From Ardenticatenia bacterium (GTDB lineage: Bacteria > Chloroflexota > Anaerolineae > Aggregatilineales > Ch27), in contig JALSTC010000510.1 of assembly GCA_026983935.1 (NCBI GenBank), forward strand, positions 1 to 11,090: DNA of 11,090 nucleotides, given 5' to 3'. The notes under the pieces were generated by a model. The model was not told where the DNA came from and did no database searches. It was given only the letters and a program-made list of their open reading frames with translations. Made by a program: the position numbers and the translations under genes. Shown here one piece after another: positions 1 to 6,386 of this stretch; position 1 is the first letter of the stretch; each line of letters begins with the position of its first letter.

Positions 1-1
1 A

Positions 2-445
2 GAAATCCAGATGTTCATCAATTCGCCCGGCGGCGGCATCTATGCCGGACTGGCGATCTATGACACCATGCAGCAAATCTCGGCCCCGATCAGTACAGTT
101 GCCGTCGGCGTGACGGCCAGCTTTGGTACGGTACTGCTCACTGCCGGGACACATGGCCGCCGATTCGCGCTGCCCAATGCCACCATTCACATGCACCAGC
201 CGCTTGGCGGTGCACAGGGGCAAGCGTCGGATATTGTCATTCAGGCAAACGAAATCATCCGCCTGAAGGAGCGGCTTAACGAAATCTTCATGTACCATAC
301 AGGGCAGGACAAGGCCACCATCGAGCACGATACCGACCGTGACTTCTACATGAGCGCGTCACAGGCTGTCGAATACGGCCTGATCGACGCCGTGCTGGAA
401 CCGGCCAAAACGCCGGAAGCCGCGGCTGCTGGAGGGAGCAGGTGA
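2..445 (+). CDS. clpP: ATP-dependent Clp protease proteolytic subunit ClpP (5'-truncated)
   Basis: Serine peptidase of family S14. It forms the double heptameric barrel that degrades proteins fed in by ClpX or another Clp ATPase in the cytoplasm. The reading frame is open from base 2, so the gene starts before the window; about 57 residues of the mature N-terminus are missing. Visible parts: the INSPGG strand and oxyanion region, then catalytic Ser40 (in TASFG, bases 119-121), His65 (in MHQPLGG, 194-196) and Asp114 (in DTDRD, 341-343), counting from the first codon seen. The spacings of 25 and 49 residues are exactly those of E. coli Ser97/His122/Asp171, so the enzyme should be active. The C-terminus ends in an Ala/Gly-rich tail. 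The stop overlaps the clpX start (GTGA), so the two genes form one operon and are probably translationally coupled. Confidence 0.97.
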   Translation, partial: EIQMFINSPGGGIYAGLAIYDTMQQISAPISTVAVGVTASFGTVLLTAGTHGRRFALPNATIHMHQPLGGAQGQASDIVIQANEIIRLKERLNEIFMYHTGQDKATIEHDTDRDFYMSASQAVEYGLIDAVLEPAKTPEAAAAGGSR

Positions 446-1728
446 CCCAATTACCCACTGATGAACAGCGGTGTTCTTTCTGCCGCCGATCACAAAGGGA
501 AGTGCAGCACCTGATCGCCGGGCCGGATGGCGTATTCATCTGTGATGAGTGCGTCCATCTGAGCATGCAAATCCTGGCACAGGAGGCAGCCCCCTACGAA
601 TCAGAATCGGACTTCACCATCGAGCATGTTCCCTCGCCCAGGGAAATACATGAGTACCTGGATGAGTATGTCATCAGCCAGGAACGCGCCAAGCGAGTCT
701 TGAGCGTGGCCGTGCACAATCACTACAAGCGTGTGAAAGCCGGCGGCAAGCTTGAGGATGTAGAGCTGGAAAAGAGCAACATCCTGTTGATCGGCCCGAC
801 CGGCTGTGGAAAGACACTGCTGGCCCAGACACTGGCCCGTGTACTGGATGTCCCTTTCTGCATTGCTGACGCAACGGCTCTGACTGAAGCCGGCTACGTT
901 GGCGAAGATGTCGAAAACATTCTACTGCGCCTTATCCAGGCGGCAGATTACGACATCAAGCGTGCAGAAAAGGGCATCATTTACATTGACGAAATTGACA
1001 AGATTGCGCGCAAAAGTGGGGACAACCCATCCATCACGCGCGATGTAAGTGGTGAGGGTGTGCAGCAGGCGCTGCTCAAAATCATCGAAGGTACTGTCGC
1101 CAACGTCCCGCCCCAGGGCGGGCGCAAACATCCACACCAGGAATTCATCCAGATTGACACAAGCGACATCCTGTTCATCTGTGGTGGGATGTTCAACGGC
1201 ATTGAGGACCTCATCGCCAACCGCATCGGCGTCAAAGGGCACATCGGCTTCCAGGGTAAAAGCCGCAGCGAAATGGATCACTCCACCCTGCTGAAAAACA
1301 TCAGCACCGATGATTTGATCCACTTTGGCTTGATCCCGGAGCTGGTGGGTCGGCTGCCGGTCGTCACACACGTCGAACCGCTGGACGAAGCAGCGCTGAT
1401 GCGTATTCTGGTCGAACCACGCAATGCACTGACGAAGCAGTACCAGAAACTGTTTGCCCTTGACGATGTGGAACTGGTCTTCACCGAAGATGGGTTGTCC
1501 GCCGCCGCACAGGCAGCCATCCGTCAGGAAACAGGTGCACGCGGGCTGCGCAGCATCATCGAGAATGTCCTGCTGGACGTGATGTTTGAGATTCCGGGGC
1601 GCTCGGATATCCGTCGGGTGATCATCAACCGGGATGTTATCGAACGGCGGATCAGGCCGCTCATCCTGACACAGGATGACACACCGCTCAACTGGACGGA
1701 AGATGGCTCACTGGAAAGCGCTGCATAG
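442..1728 (+). CDS. clpX: ATP-dependent Clp protease ATP-binding subunit ClpX
   Basis: Hexameric AAA+ unfoldase that recognises tagged proteins, unfolds them and threads them into ClpP. The 428 residues match the usual family length. In order: N-terminal zinc-binding domain with Cys11, Cys14, Cys34 and Cys37; Walker A GPTGCGKT (118-125); pore loop GYVGED (151-156); Walker B IIYIDE (179-184); RKH pore loop (228-230); the ClpP-docking tripeptide IGF (268-270); the arginine finger in PELVGR (Arg304); and sensor 2 GARGLR (365-370). All key residues are present. The start is GTG at 442, with GGAGG at 431-435 inside the end of clpP, 6 bases upstream. The Walker A has Cys where Ser is common, a tolerated position. 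Transcription comes from upstream of clpP, outside the window, and probably stops at the hairpin at 1759-1795. Confidence 0.98.
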   Translation: MTQLPTDEQRCSFCRRSQREVQHLIAGPDGVFICDECVHLSMQILAQEAAPYESESDFTIEHVPSPREIHEYLDEYVISQERAKRVLSVAVHNHYKRVKAGGKLEDVELEKSNILLIGPTGCGKTLLAQTLARVLDVPFCIADATALTEAGYVGEDVENILLRLIQAADYDIKRAEKGIIYIDEIDKIARKSGDNPSITRDVSGEGVQQALLKIIEGTVANVPPQGGRKHPHQEFIQIDTSDILFICGGMFNGIEDLIANRIGVKGHIGFQGKSRSEMDHSTLLKNISTDDLIHFGLIPELVGRLPVVTHVEPLDEAALMRILVEPRNALTKQYQKLFALDDVELVFTEDGLSAAAQAAIRQETGARGLRSIIENVLLDVMFEIPGRSDIRRVIINRDVIERRIRPLILTQDDTPLNWTEDGSLESAA

Positions 1729-1758
1729 CATCGGGCAGTAGAATACCGTCATAGAACG

Positions 1759-1799
1759 AACAGGTCTGCCATGGGTTGGCGTCGGCAGACCTGTTTCTT
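1759..1799. terminator. Hairpin between convergent clpX and MBL-fold gene
   Basis: A perfect 12-bp inverted repeat: AACAGGTCTGCC at 1759-1770 pairs with GGCAGACCTGTT at 1784-1795 around a 13-base loop. On the plus strand it is followed by TTTCTTAT, a weak U-tract. It lies 30 bases after the clpX stop and directly beside the stop of the minus-strand gene at 1798. It probably serves as a rho-independent terminator for clpPX. The minus-strand tail has no good U-run, so termination in that direction is less certain. Confidence 0.75.
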
Positions 1800-2427
1800 A
1801 TCTCACCTGCTCGAGAAGCACTACCTCGGCCAGATCACCTACCGCTGACTGAAAAGCCCGCACGTCCAGATAGCTGGCCCCTTCGGATGTACCCCAATGC
1901 GAAGGGATCACCCACCGCGGCTGCAAGATTCTGGCCGCTTCGACGGCCTCTTCAATGCCCGCCAGGCCGTTGTGACCCCCACCTACTGGCAGGATGGCAA
2001 TATCAGGGTGAAAGTGTGCCATCTCCGGGGTCACGGCTGTACTCGCCGCATAGTAAATATCATAGTAGTCCATTGAGATCAGGTAGCTCAAATCCCGAAA
2101 TCGGCCTGTCAGACTGTTCCCCGACAGCCCGCCATCGGGAACAGCCGTAATCCGTGCACGGTCAATGGTGATACTCTGCCAGGGCCGCAGGACGCGCACA
2201 TCGCCATCAAGGCACTTTGCGGCTTCATCACCGGCAATTACCTGGGTATCAGGCCCACACAGTTTGTTTACATCCGCAGGCGAGCAGTGATCGTAGTCCA
2301 CACGGCTGATCAAGATCACATCCGCCAGGAATGCGTTCCGCGCCACACGCCAGGGATCGATGTAAATCAACGGCGGGCCTTGCAAACGAAACGTACTGTG
2401 ACCCAGCCACTGAATGCGGTCAATCAT
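1798..2427 (-). CDS. Metallo-beta-lactamase-fold protein, probably catalytically degenerate
   Basis: 209 residues, like the UlaG/COG2220 type of small MBL-fold hydrolases. Family landmarks are kept: WLGHSTF at 7-13, YIDPW at 22-26, DIAILPVGG at 142-150 and the late VIPSHWGT at 173-180. The metal site is eroded. Where the family has HDHYDH, this protein has Arg42-Val43-Asp44-Tyr45-Asp46-His47, so both early histidines are gone. The later HAGDTD motif, which supplies a bridging Asp, reads YAASTA (126-131). Binding of a normal two-metal centre and hydrolase activity are therefore doubtful; a structural, regulatory or substrate-binding role is possible. The frame is intact with normal codon use, so it does not look like a decaying gene. 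Translation starts at ATG 2427-2425 behind purine-rich GGAGGAG and AGAGAG stretches. Transcribed divergently from the AAA+ gene and convergently with clpX. Confidence 0.88.
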   Translation of the reverse strand: MIDRIQWLGHSTFRLQGPPLIYIDPWRVARNAFLADVILISRVDYDHCSPADVNKLCGPDTQVIAGDEAAKCLDGDVRVLRPWQSITIDRARITAVPDGGLSGNSLTGRFRDLSYLISMDYYDIYYAASTAVTPEMAHFHPDIAILPVGGGHNGLAGIEEAVEAARILQPRWVIPSHWGTSEGASYLDVRAFQSAVGDLAEVVLLEQVR

Positions 2428-2459
2428 GCTGTTTTCTCTCTTCTCCTCCCTCAGCTTTT

Positions 2460-2488
2460 AGTGTAACACCAGGTCGCCCTGCGCCCAA
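2460..2488 (-). promoter_or_regulatory. Candidate promoter for the MBL-fold gene
   Basis: On the minus strand TTGGGC (2488-2483) and TACACT (2465-2460) are separated by 17 bases. This is a sigma70-type arrangement with only moderate matches (3/6 and 4/6). It would give a leader of about 25 bases before the ATG at 2427. Confidence 0.4.
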
Positions 2489-2496
2489 ATGCGCGA

Positions 2497-2516
2497 CGGG
2501 GCCGCATGCGTGCCCG
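2497..2516. promoter_or_regulatory. Imperfect palindrome between divergent promoters (possible operator)
   Basis: CGGGGCCGCATGCGTGCCCG is dyad-symmetric over 20 bp: the inner 8 bases CGCATGCG and the outer CGGG/CCCG match, and two base pairs between them do not. It lies between the -35 elements of the two divergent candidate promoters, a usual place for a shared regulator to bind. No regulator gene is adjacent and the bound factor is unknown. Confidence 0.35.
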
Positions 2517-2522
2517 CCCTAA

Positions 2523-2551
2523 CTGGCAGCGAGACGACTTTGTCGTATAAT
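2523..2551 (+). promoter_or_regulatory. Sigma70-type promoter of the AAA+ ATPase gene
   Basis: CTGGCA (2523-2528, 4/6 match to the -35 consensus) lies 17 bases before a perfect TATAAT (2546-2551). Transcription would start near 2558, leaving a leader of about 78 bases before the ATG at 2636. The leader contains a short imperfect repeat around GCAACACTC (2573-2592). Confidence 0.7.
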
Positions 2552-2635
2552 GCGTAACAGACAGGAAACACAGGCAACACTCGCAACACTCACGGCATCA
2601 ACCTTTGCCCGGGTATTTTTCAAGGAAGTGAACTC

Positions 2636-3985
2636 ATGACCGGACGAATTGCGCCCAAACCCCCGCGACGGCCAGCCCAATCACAGCCGCCTGCCAGAGG
2701 CGGTCAGCAAGGTAAATGGGAACCGCCTGTAATGCGTTCCATTGAGGATACAGGCCTCAATTTACTAACTATCGCCGATCTGGTCATCAAAGTGCTGTAC
2801 TTCGGCGGTTTCATGTCCGGGCACCGGATCGCCGACTTCGTCAAACTGCCCTATACCGGCGTGCTCGACGGCGTGATGGAATTCCTGAAGCGCGAAAAAT
2901 TCGTGGAAGTCAAAGGCAGCGGCGGCGTTGGTGAAGCAGCCTACCAATACGTGATTTCGGCCAAGGGGGCAGAAAAAGCGCGGGAAGCCATGGAGCGTTC
3001 GCAATACGCGGGGCCGTGCCCGGTGACCCTGTCGCAGTATATCGCCGCCATGCGCGCCCAGAATCAAGGGAAGCGCACCGTCACACAGGACATGATGAAG
3101 TCTGCGCTGACCCATCTTGTCGTCTCCGAACGTATGCTCAACAAAATTGGCCCGGCGGTTAATTCCGGCAAGTCCATCTTTCTCTATGGGCCGCCGGGCA
3201 ACGGCAAGACCACCATTTCTGAAGCCGTAGGCCGTATGGTGCTGGGAACCGACATCTGGATTCCATACGCGATCGATATTGACGGCCAGATCGTGCGCGT
3301 CTTTGACAGCGTGAATCACGAAGTGCTGGAAGCCGCCTCCAACGAAGGCGCAAGCAAGACCGGCCTCAAACGTGATCCGCGCTGGATTCGCATTCGCCGC
3401 CCGGTGATCATGGTCGGCGGTGAGCTCACGATGGCCGGGCTGGACCTGGTCTACGACGACACTAACAAGTATTACGAAGCGCCGTTCCAGGTCAAAGCCA
3501 ATGGTGGTATGTTCCTGATCGACGACTTCGGTCGGCAGCAGGTGAGGCCGCGCGATCTGCTCAACCGCTGGATCGTCCCCCTGGAAAAAGGCGTGGACTT
3601 TCTCACTCTGCATACCGGACGCAAGATCGAGATGCCATTCTTCGTGCTGATCGTCTTCTCCACCAATCTGGAGCCGCGCGATCTGGTTGACGAGGCATTC
3701 CTGCGCCGTATCAGGCACAAGATCGAAGTCGGCGATCCCAGCTATGAGGAGTTCCGGGAAATCTTCCGAAAGGTATGTGAGACCAAACGCGTGCCGTACG
3801 ACGATAAAGGGCTGGCCTATCTGCTGCAGGAATGGTACATCAAACACGACCGCAAACTGCGCGCCGTGCATCCGCGTGATCTGATTGACCAGTTGATTGA
3901 CATTGCGCGTTATCTGAATCGCCCGCCGCGCCTGACCAAAGACCTGATCGATCGTGCCGCCGAAAGCTACTTTGTGGAATTATAA
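2636..3985 (+). CDS. Winged-helix + AAA+ ATPase of unknown function
   Basis: 449 residues. Residues 1-32 are a basic, Pro/Gln-rich and probably disordered leader. Residues about 37-120 resemble a winged-helix domain (a hydrophobic helix with GGFMSG, a DGVMEFLKREKFVEV recognition-helix region, then a GEAAYQYVIS wing). Residues about 150-445 are an AAA+ module: Walker A GPPGNGKT (185-192), Walker B MFLIDD (292-297, Asp-Asp instead of Asp-Glu), sensor 1 FSTN (Asn344) and likely arginine fingers in AFLRRIRHK (354-362). Many such proteins exist in Chloroflexota and some other phyla, annotated only as ATPase; from memory, some lie near Tad/Flp-type pilus genes, but none are here. The winged helix could bind DNA or act as a protein-interaction module. 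The start is ATG with AAGGA (2622-2626) 9 bases upstream. Expressed from the TATAAT promoter; the gene for the receiver-like protein follows after 159 bases. Confidence 0.9.
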   Translation: MTGRIAPKPPRRPAQSQPPARGGQQGKWEPPVMRSIEDTGLNLLTIADLVIKVLYFGGFMSGHRIADFVKLPYTGVLDGVMEFLKREKFVEVKGSGGVGEAAYQYVISAKGAEKAREAMERSQYAGPCPVTLSQYIAAMRAQNQGKRTVTQDMMKSALTHLVVSERMLNKIGPAVNSGKSIFLYGPPGNGKTTISEAVGRMVLGTDIWIPYAIDIDGQIVRVFDSVNHEVLEAASNEGASKTGLKRDPRWIRIRRPVIMVGGELTMAGLDLVYDDTNKYYEAPFQVKANGGMFLIDDFGRQQVRPRDLLNRWIVPLEKGVDFLTLHTGRKIEMPFFVLIVFSTNLEPRDLVDEAFLRRIRHKIEVGDPSYEEFREIFRKVCETKRVPYDDKGLAYLLQEWYIKHDRKLRAVHPRDLIDQLIDIARYLNRPPRLTKDLIDRAAESYFVEL

Positions 3986-4144
3986 AGCCGGGCCTGTGCA
4001 TCGGGAGATAGCCGGCTGGTCGCTGTCAAGGGACTTCAATCGCAGATCGACCGTTCCAGCAAGCCCGCCAGGAGAACGCCATTTCGGATATCTCCACAGC
4101 ACCGCTGCACGTCGGCCTGCTCAGGATGGAACCGACCGTAGACC

Positions 4145-5149
4145 ATGACCCGTAGACTCGATGGAGCACCTGTACCCCGCCATCTCATTTTCGTCTTGAG
4201 AAATGGGATGACCGTTGTACAGTGGGACACTGACCAGGTACAAGACCTGTTCAGCGGTCAGCATTTTCCCTTCCGCGATCAGGAGTACGGCCATGCAATC
4301 ACCGACATGGAGCTGGAGCAGCTCCGCGAGGCAGGCCGTGTCTCTCATTATGACCGCGCCTATGTGTGGCTCCACGCCCTGCCAGAAGGCAATCGCTTCT
4401 CCAGATTCCGCATACGTGAGGAAAGCACCGCCCGCGTCAAGTACTTTTACCTCAACACCACCCTGCCCGCTCAAAATCTAAACCGGGTACAACAACGCCT
4501 GCATGATCTCGGGCTGGACAGGCACTATGCGGCCCGCGAGCAGAGCGGACTCGTCGCCATCGTCAAGCAGGATAACCAGCCGTTCACGCGCCTGACCGAA
4601 GCAGAAGCGGCACAAAACGTGCTGCGCCGGGCAGCACCACAACTGCTGCAGGACGCAGCCGTGGCTTTCCTCGAATATGATGTCAACAGAGCGCCCCCGG
4701 GTGACGATTTCGACGCCGTTGACGTGCTCGACCTTGACACACTGATCGCCAGTCAGACCCAGTCCTTTGCCAATGCAAGCAAAGTGGTCGTTGGAGCGGA
4801 TCGCGATACGGTCTTTCTGGACTCTGTCGCCAAGACCATGGACGCTCTGGGGGTTGAATTTGTGACTGCAAACACCGGAATTGAAGCCCTCCACGCCATT
4901 GAAGACCTCGAACCGGACCTTGTGCTGATGAGTCTTGTGCTCCCGGATACACATGCCTGGGAAATCCTCGCCAAGATGAAGGCCAACCAGGCCCTGACCA
5001 ACATCCCGGTCATTATCACCAGCGCGCTGGGGACGCCAGCCGATCAGGTCTTCGCCCTGACTGTTGCCAAAGTCCATGATTTTCTGGTGAAGCCTATCGC
5101 GCCCGGACGGCTGCGCCAGAGCGTCTGGCTGGCGCTGAAAAGCCGCTGA
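4145..5149 (+). CDS. Protein with unknown N-terminal region and a C-terminal pseudo-receiver domain
   Basis: 334 residues. Residues about 212-332 follow the response-regulator receiver fold (KVVVGADRD, DLVLMSLVLPD, IPVIITSA, FLVKPI). The phosphorylation site is lost: the acceptor Asp is Ser263, and the two Mg-binding acidic residues are Gly217 and Ala218. The switch Thr292 and Lys316 remain. It should therefore be a non-phosphorylated interaction domain. Residues 1-205 match nothing I recognise; the region has an aromatic-rich block (HYDRAYVWLHALPE, 68-81) and an acidic linker (187-198). No DNA-binding domain follows. An in-frame TAG at 4139-4141 means ATG 4145 is the first possible ATG start. 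Its ribosome site is weak (AGGATGGA, 4123-4130, 14 bases away). It may be co-transcribed with the AAA+ gene, since no promoter is evident between them, and the two may work together (inference). Confidence 0.85.
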   Translation: MTRRLDGAPVPRHLIFVLRNGMTVVQWDTDQVQDLFSGQHFPFRDQEYGHAITDMELEQLREAGRVSHYDRAYVWLHALPEGNRFSRFRIREESTARVKYFYLNTTLPAQNLNRVQQRLHDLGLDRHYAAREQSGLVAIVKQDNQPFTRLTEAEAAQNVLRRAAPQLLQDAAVAFLEYDVNRAPPGDDFDAVDVLDLDTLIASQTQSFANASKVVVGADRDTVFLDSVAKTMDALGVEFVTANTGIEALHAIEDLEPDLVLMSLVLPDTHAWEILAKMKANQALTNIPVIITSALGTPADQVFALTVAKVHDFLVKPIAPGRLRQSVWLALKSR

Positions 5150-5164
5150 CACTGCATACAGCAC

Positions 5165-5173
5165 TTATCCACA
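5165..5173 (+). promoter_or_regulatory. Single perfect DnaA-box sequence
   Basis: TTATCCACA matches the strong E. coli DnaA-box consensus and lies between genes, upstream of the SDR. I saw no cluster of boxes, no AT-rich unwinding region and no dnaA or dnaN, so this is not an origin. It could be a DnaA regulatory site or chance. Confidence 0.25.
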
Positions 5174-5183
5174 TCACGTCGAG

Positions 5184-5212
5184 TTGCAGCCTCCTGCTGC
5201 GGCTGGTAGAGT
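5184..5212 (+). promoter_or_regulatory. Candidate promoter of the SDR gene
   Basis: TTGCAG (5184-5189) and an extended -10, TGGTAGAGT (5204-5212), have 17 bases between hexamers. The hexamers match only moderately, but the TGG extension also occurs at the promoters before nnr and the DUF3307 gene. The leader would be about 36 bases. Confidence 0.4.
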
Positions 5213-5254
5213 CGCCCCGGGTCATTTGCCAGCAGTCCACATAACGAGGATGCC

Positions 5255-6262
5255 ATGATATTCGTCACCGGAGGGACAGGCTTTCTTGGAAAGAATCTGA
5301 TCCCCCGTCTTGCCGCACATGGGCACGCTATTCGTGCGCTTGTACGCCATCCCGACCTGCACCCCTGGCTGCAGCAGTACAACGTGGAAATCGTTCAGGG
5401 CGACCTGCAAGACACAGCGGCCATACAACAGGGCATCGCAGGCTGCCGCTACGTCGTTCATGCGGCGGGTCTGTTCCGGATGTGGGGGAAGCAGGCTGAG
5501 TTCGAACGAGCCAATGTGCTGGGCACGATCAACGTTGCTGAGGCTGCCGCGACCGCAGGCGTCGAGCGCTTTGTGCATATATCAACGATTGCCGTCGTCG
5601 GCAATCCTGCGCCGGGGCACATCATTGACGAAACGCATCCAGCCCATCCCGCCGATCCCTACCAGCGGAGCAAGCTGGCAGGCGAACACGTGATCCAGCG
5701 CTATATCTTCGAGCGGGGGCTTCCGGCCATCATCCTGCGTCCCGGCGCATACTACGGTCCACATGGCCACTACGCCTTTAACCGCCTGTTCTTCGAAGAC
5801 CCGATGAAAGGTCTGTTGATCAAAGTGGACGGAGGCCGCCACGTGATTTTCCCGGTATACATCGGCGATGTGGCCGCTGCCGTCTGCAATGCACTGCACT
5901 GCGGCGAAGTGGGCGAAATCTACAACGTTTGCGGCGATCCACTGACCCACAACGAGGCCAACCGAATCATCAGCGACGAAGCGGGTATCTCCCATTTCCG
6001 TTTCAACGCCCCTCGAAGGGCAATGATCACGCTGGCCCGCATCTGGACATGGCTCTCCGAGTACACCGGTGTGGAACCCTACTACCCGCTCAACCTGCGC
6101 ACCTATGTCTTCAACGACTGGCAGGCATCCAGCCAGAAAGCCCGCGATGAGTTGTACTTCAGACCGACCTCGTTCCGGGAAGGCGTGCGGCAAACCCTGG
6201 CCTGGTACCGCGAAATCGGTTTCCACCCGATCCTGCCGTCGGTAAGCTTCCTGCGGAAGTAA
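5255..6262 (+). CDS. NAD-dependent epimerase/dehydratase-family oxidoreductase (extended SDR)
   Basis: 335 residues, normal for an extended short-chain dehydrogenase/reductase. The Rossmann fold opens with VTGGTGFLG (4-12); Arg31 after the second strand (ALVRHPD) favours NADP(H). GDL (49-51), HAAG (69-72), Ser110-Thr111 and the catalytic pair Tyr136/Lys140 in YQRSKLAGE follow, so all catalytic parts are present. It resembles dihydroflavonol-4-reductase-like and HpnA-like sugar- or lipid-modifying proteins, but the substrate cannot be read from the sequence. The C-terminal third (PRRAMITLARIWTWL and after) is the variable substrate lid. The start is ATG with GAGGA at 5246-5250, 4 bases upstream, which is rather close. 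The gene lies 124 bases before the NAD(P)H-repair gene, in the same direction. Confidence 0.93.
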   Translation: MIFVTGGTGFLGKNLIPRLAAHGHAIRALVRHPDLHPWLQQYNVEIVQGDLQDTAAIQQGIAGCRYVVHAAGLFRMWGKQAEFERANVLGTINVAEAAATAGVERFVHISTIAVVGNPAPGHIIDETHPAHPADPYQRSKLAGEHVIQRYIFERGLPAIILRPGAYYGPHGHYAFNRLFFEDPMKGLLIKVDGGRHVIFPVYIGDVAAAVCNALHCGEVGEIYNVCGDPLTHNEANRIISDEAGISHFRFNAPRRAMITLARIWTWLSEYTGVEPYYPLNLRTYVFNDWQASSQKARDELYFRPTSFREGVRQTLAWYREIGFHPILPSVSFLRK

Positions 6263-6313
6263 CGCATCCGTCCGGGACAGACAGGAGCTTTTCGACGGCA
6301 ATCCCCATCACCA

Positions 6314-6337
6314 GCAGGGTTGGTATAATCTCCCTGC
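6314..6337 (+). promoter_or_regulatory. Extended -10 promoter of nnr, flanked by an inverted repeat
   Basis: TGGTATAAT (6321-6329) is a perfect extended -10 element. No good -35 is present at 17 bases (ATCCCC), as is typical when the TG extension is used. A perfect 6-bp inverted repeat, GCAGGG (6314-6319) and CCCTGC (6332-6337), brackets the -10, so a repressor bound there could block RNA polymerase. The leader is about 50 bases. Confidence 0.65.
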
Positions 6338-6386
6338 CTGATGCTCTAACTCAACACACCCATTCCGGGAAAGAGAGGCGTACCGT

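Noticed and set aside
1776..2150. 124-codon open frame on the plus strand
   Set aside because: Begins inside the terminator loop and runs antisense to the MBL-fold gene.
2765..3871. 368-codon open frame on the minus strand
   Set aside because: It lies entirely antisense to the AAA+ ATPase, whose motifs are unmistakable; the product is His/Asp/Val-rich without motifs, as expected from GC-rich antisense codons.
3986..4017. Inverted repeat AGCCGG/CCGGCT after the AAA+ gene
   Set aside because: Only 6 bp with a 20-base loop and no T-run, so not called a terminator; read-through into the next gene remains possible.
5582..6301. 239-codon open frame on the minus strand
   Set aside because: Antisense to the SDR gene; no recognisable motif.
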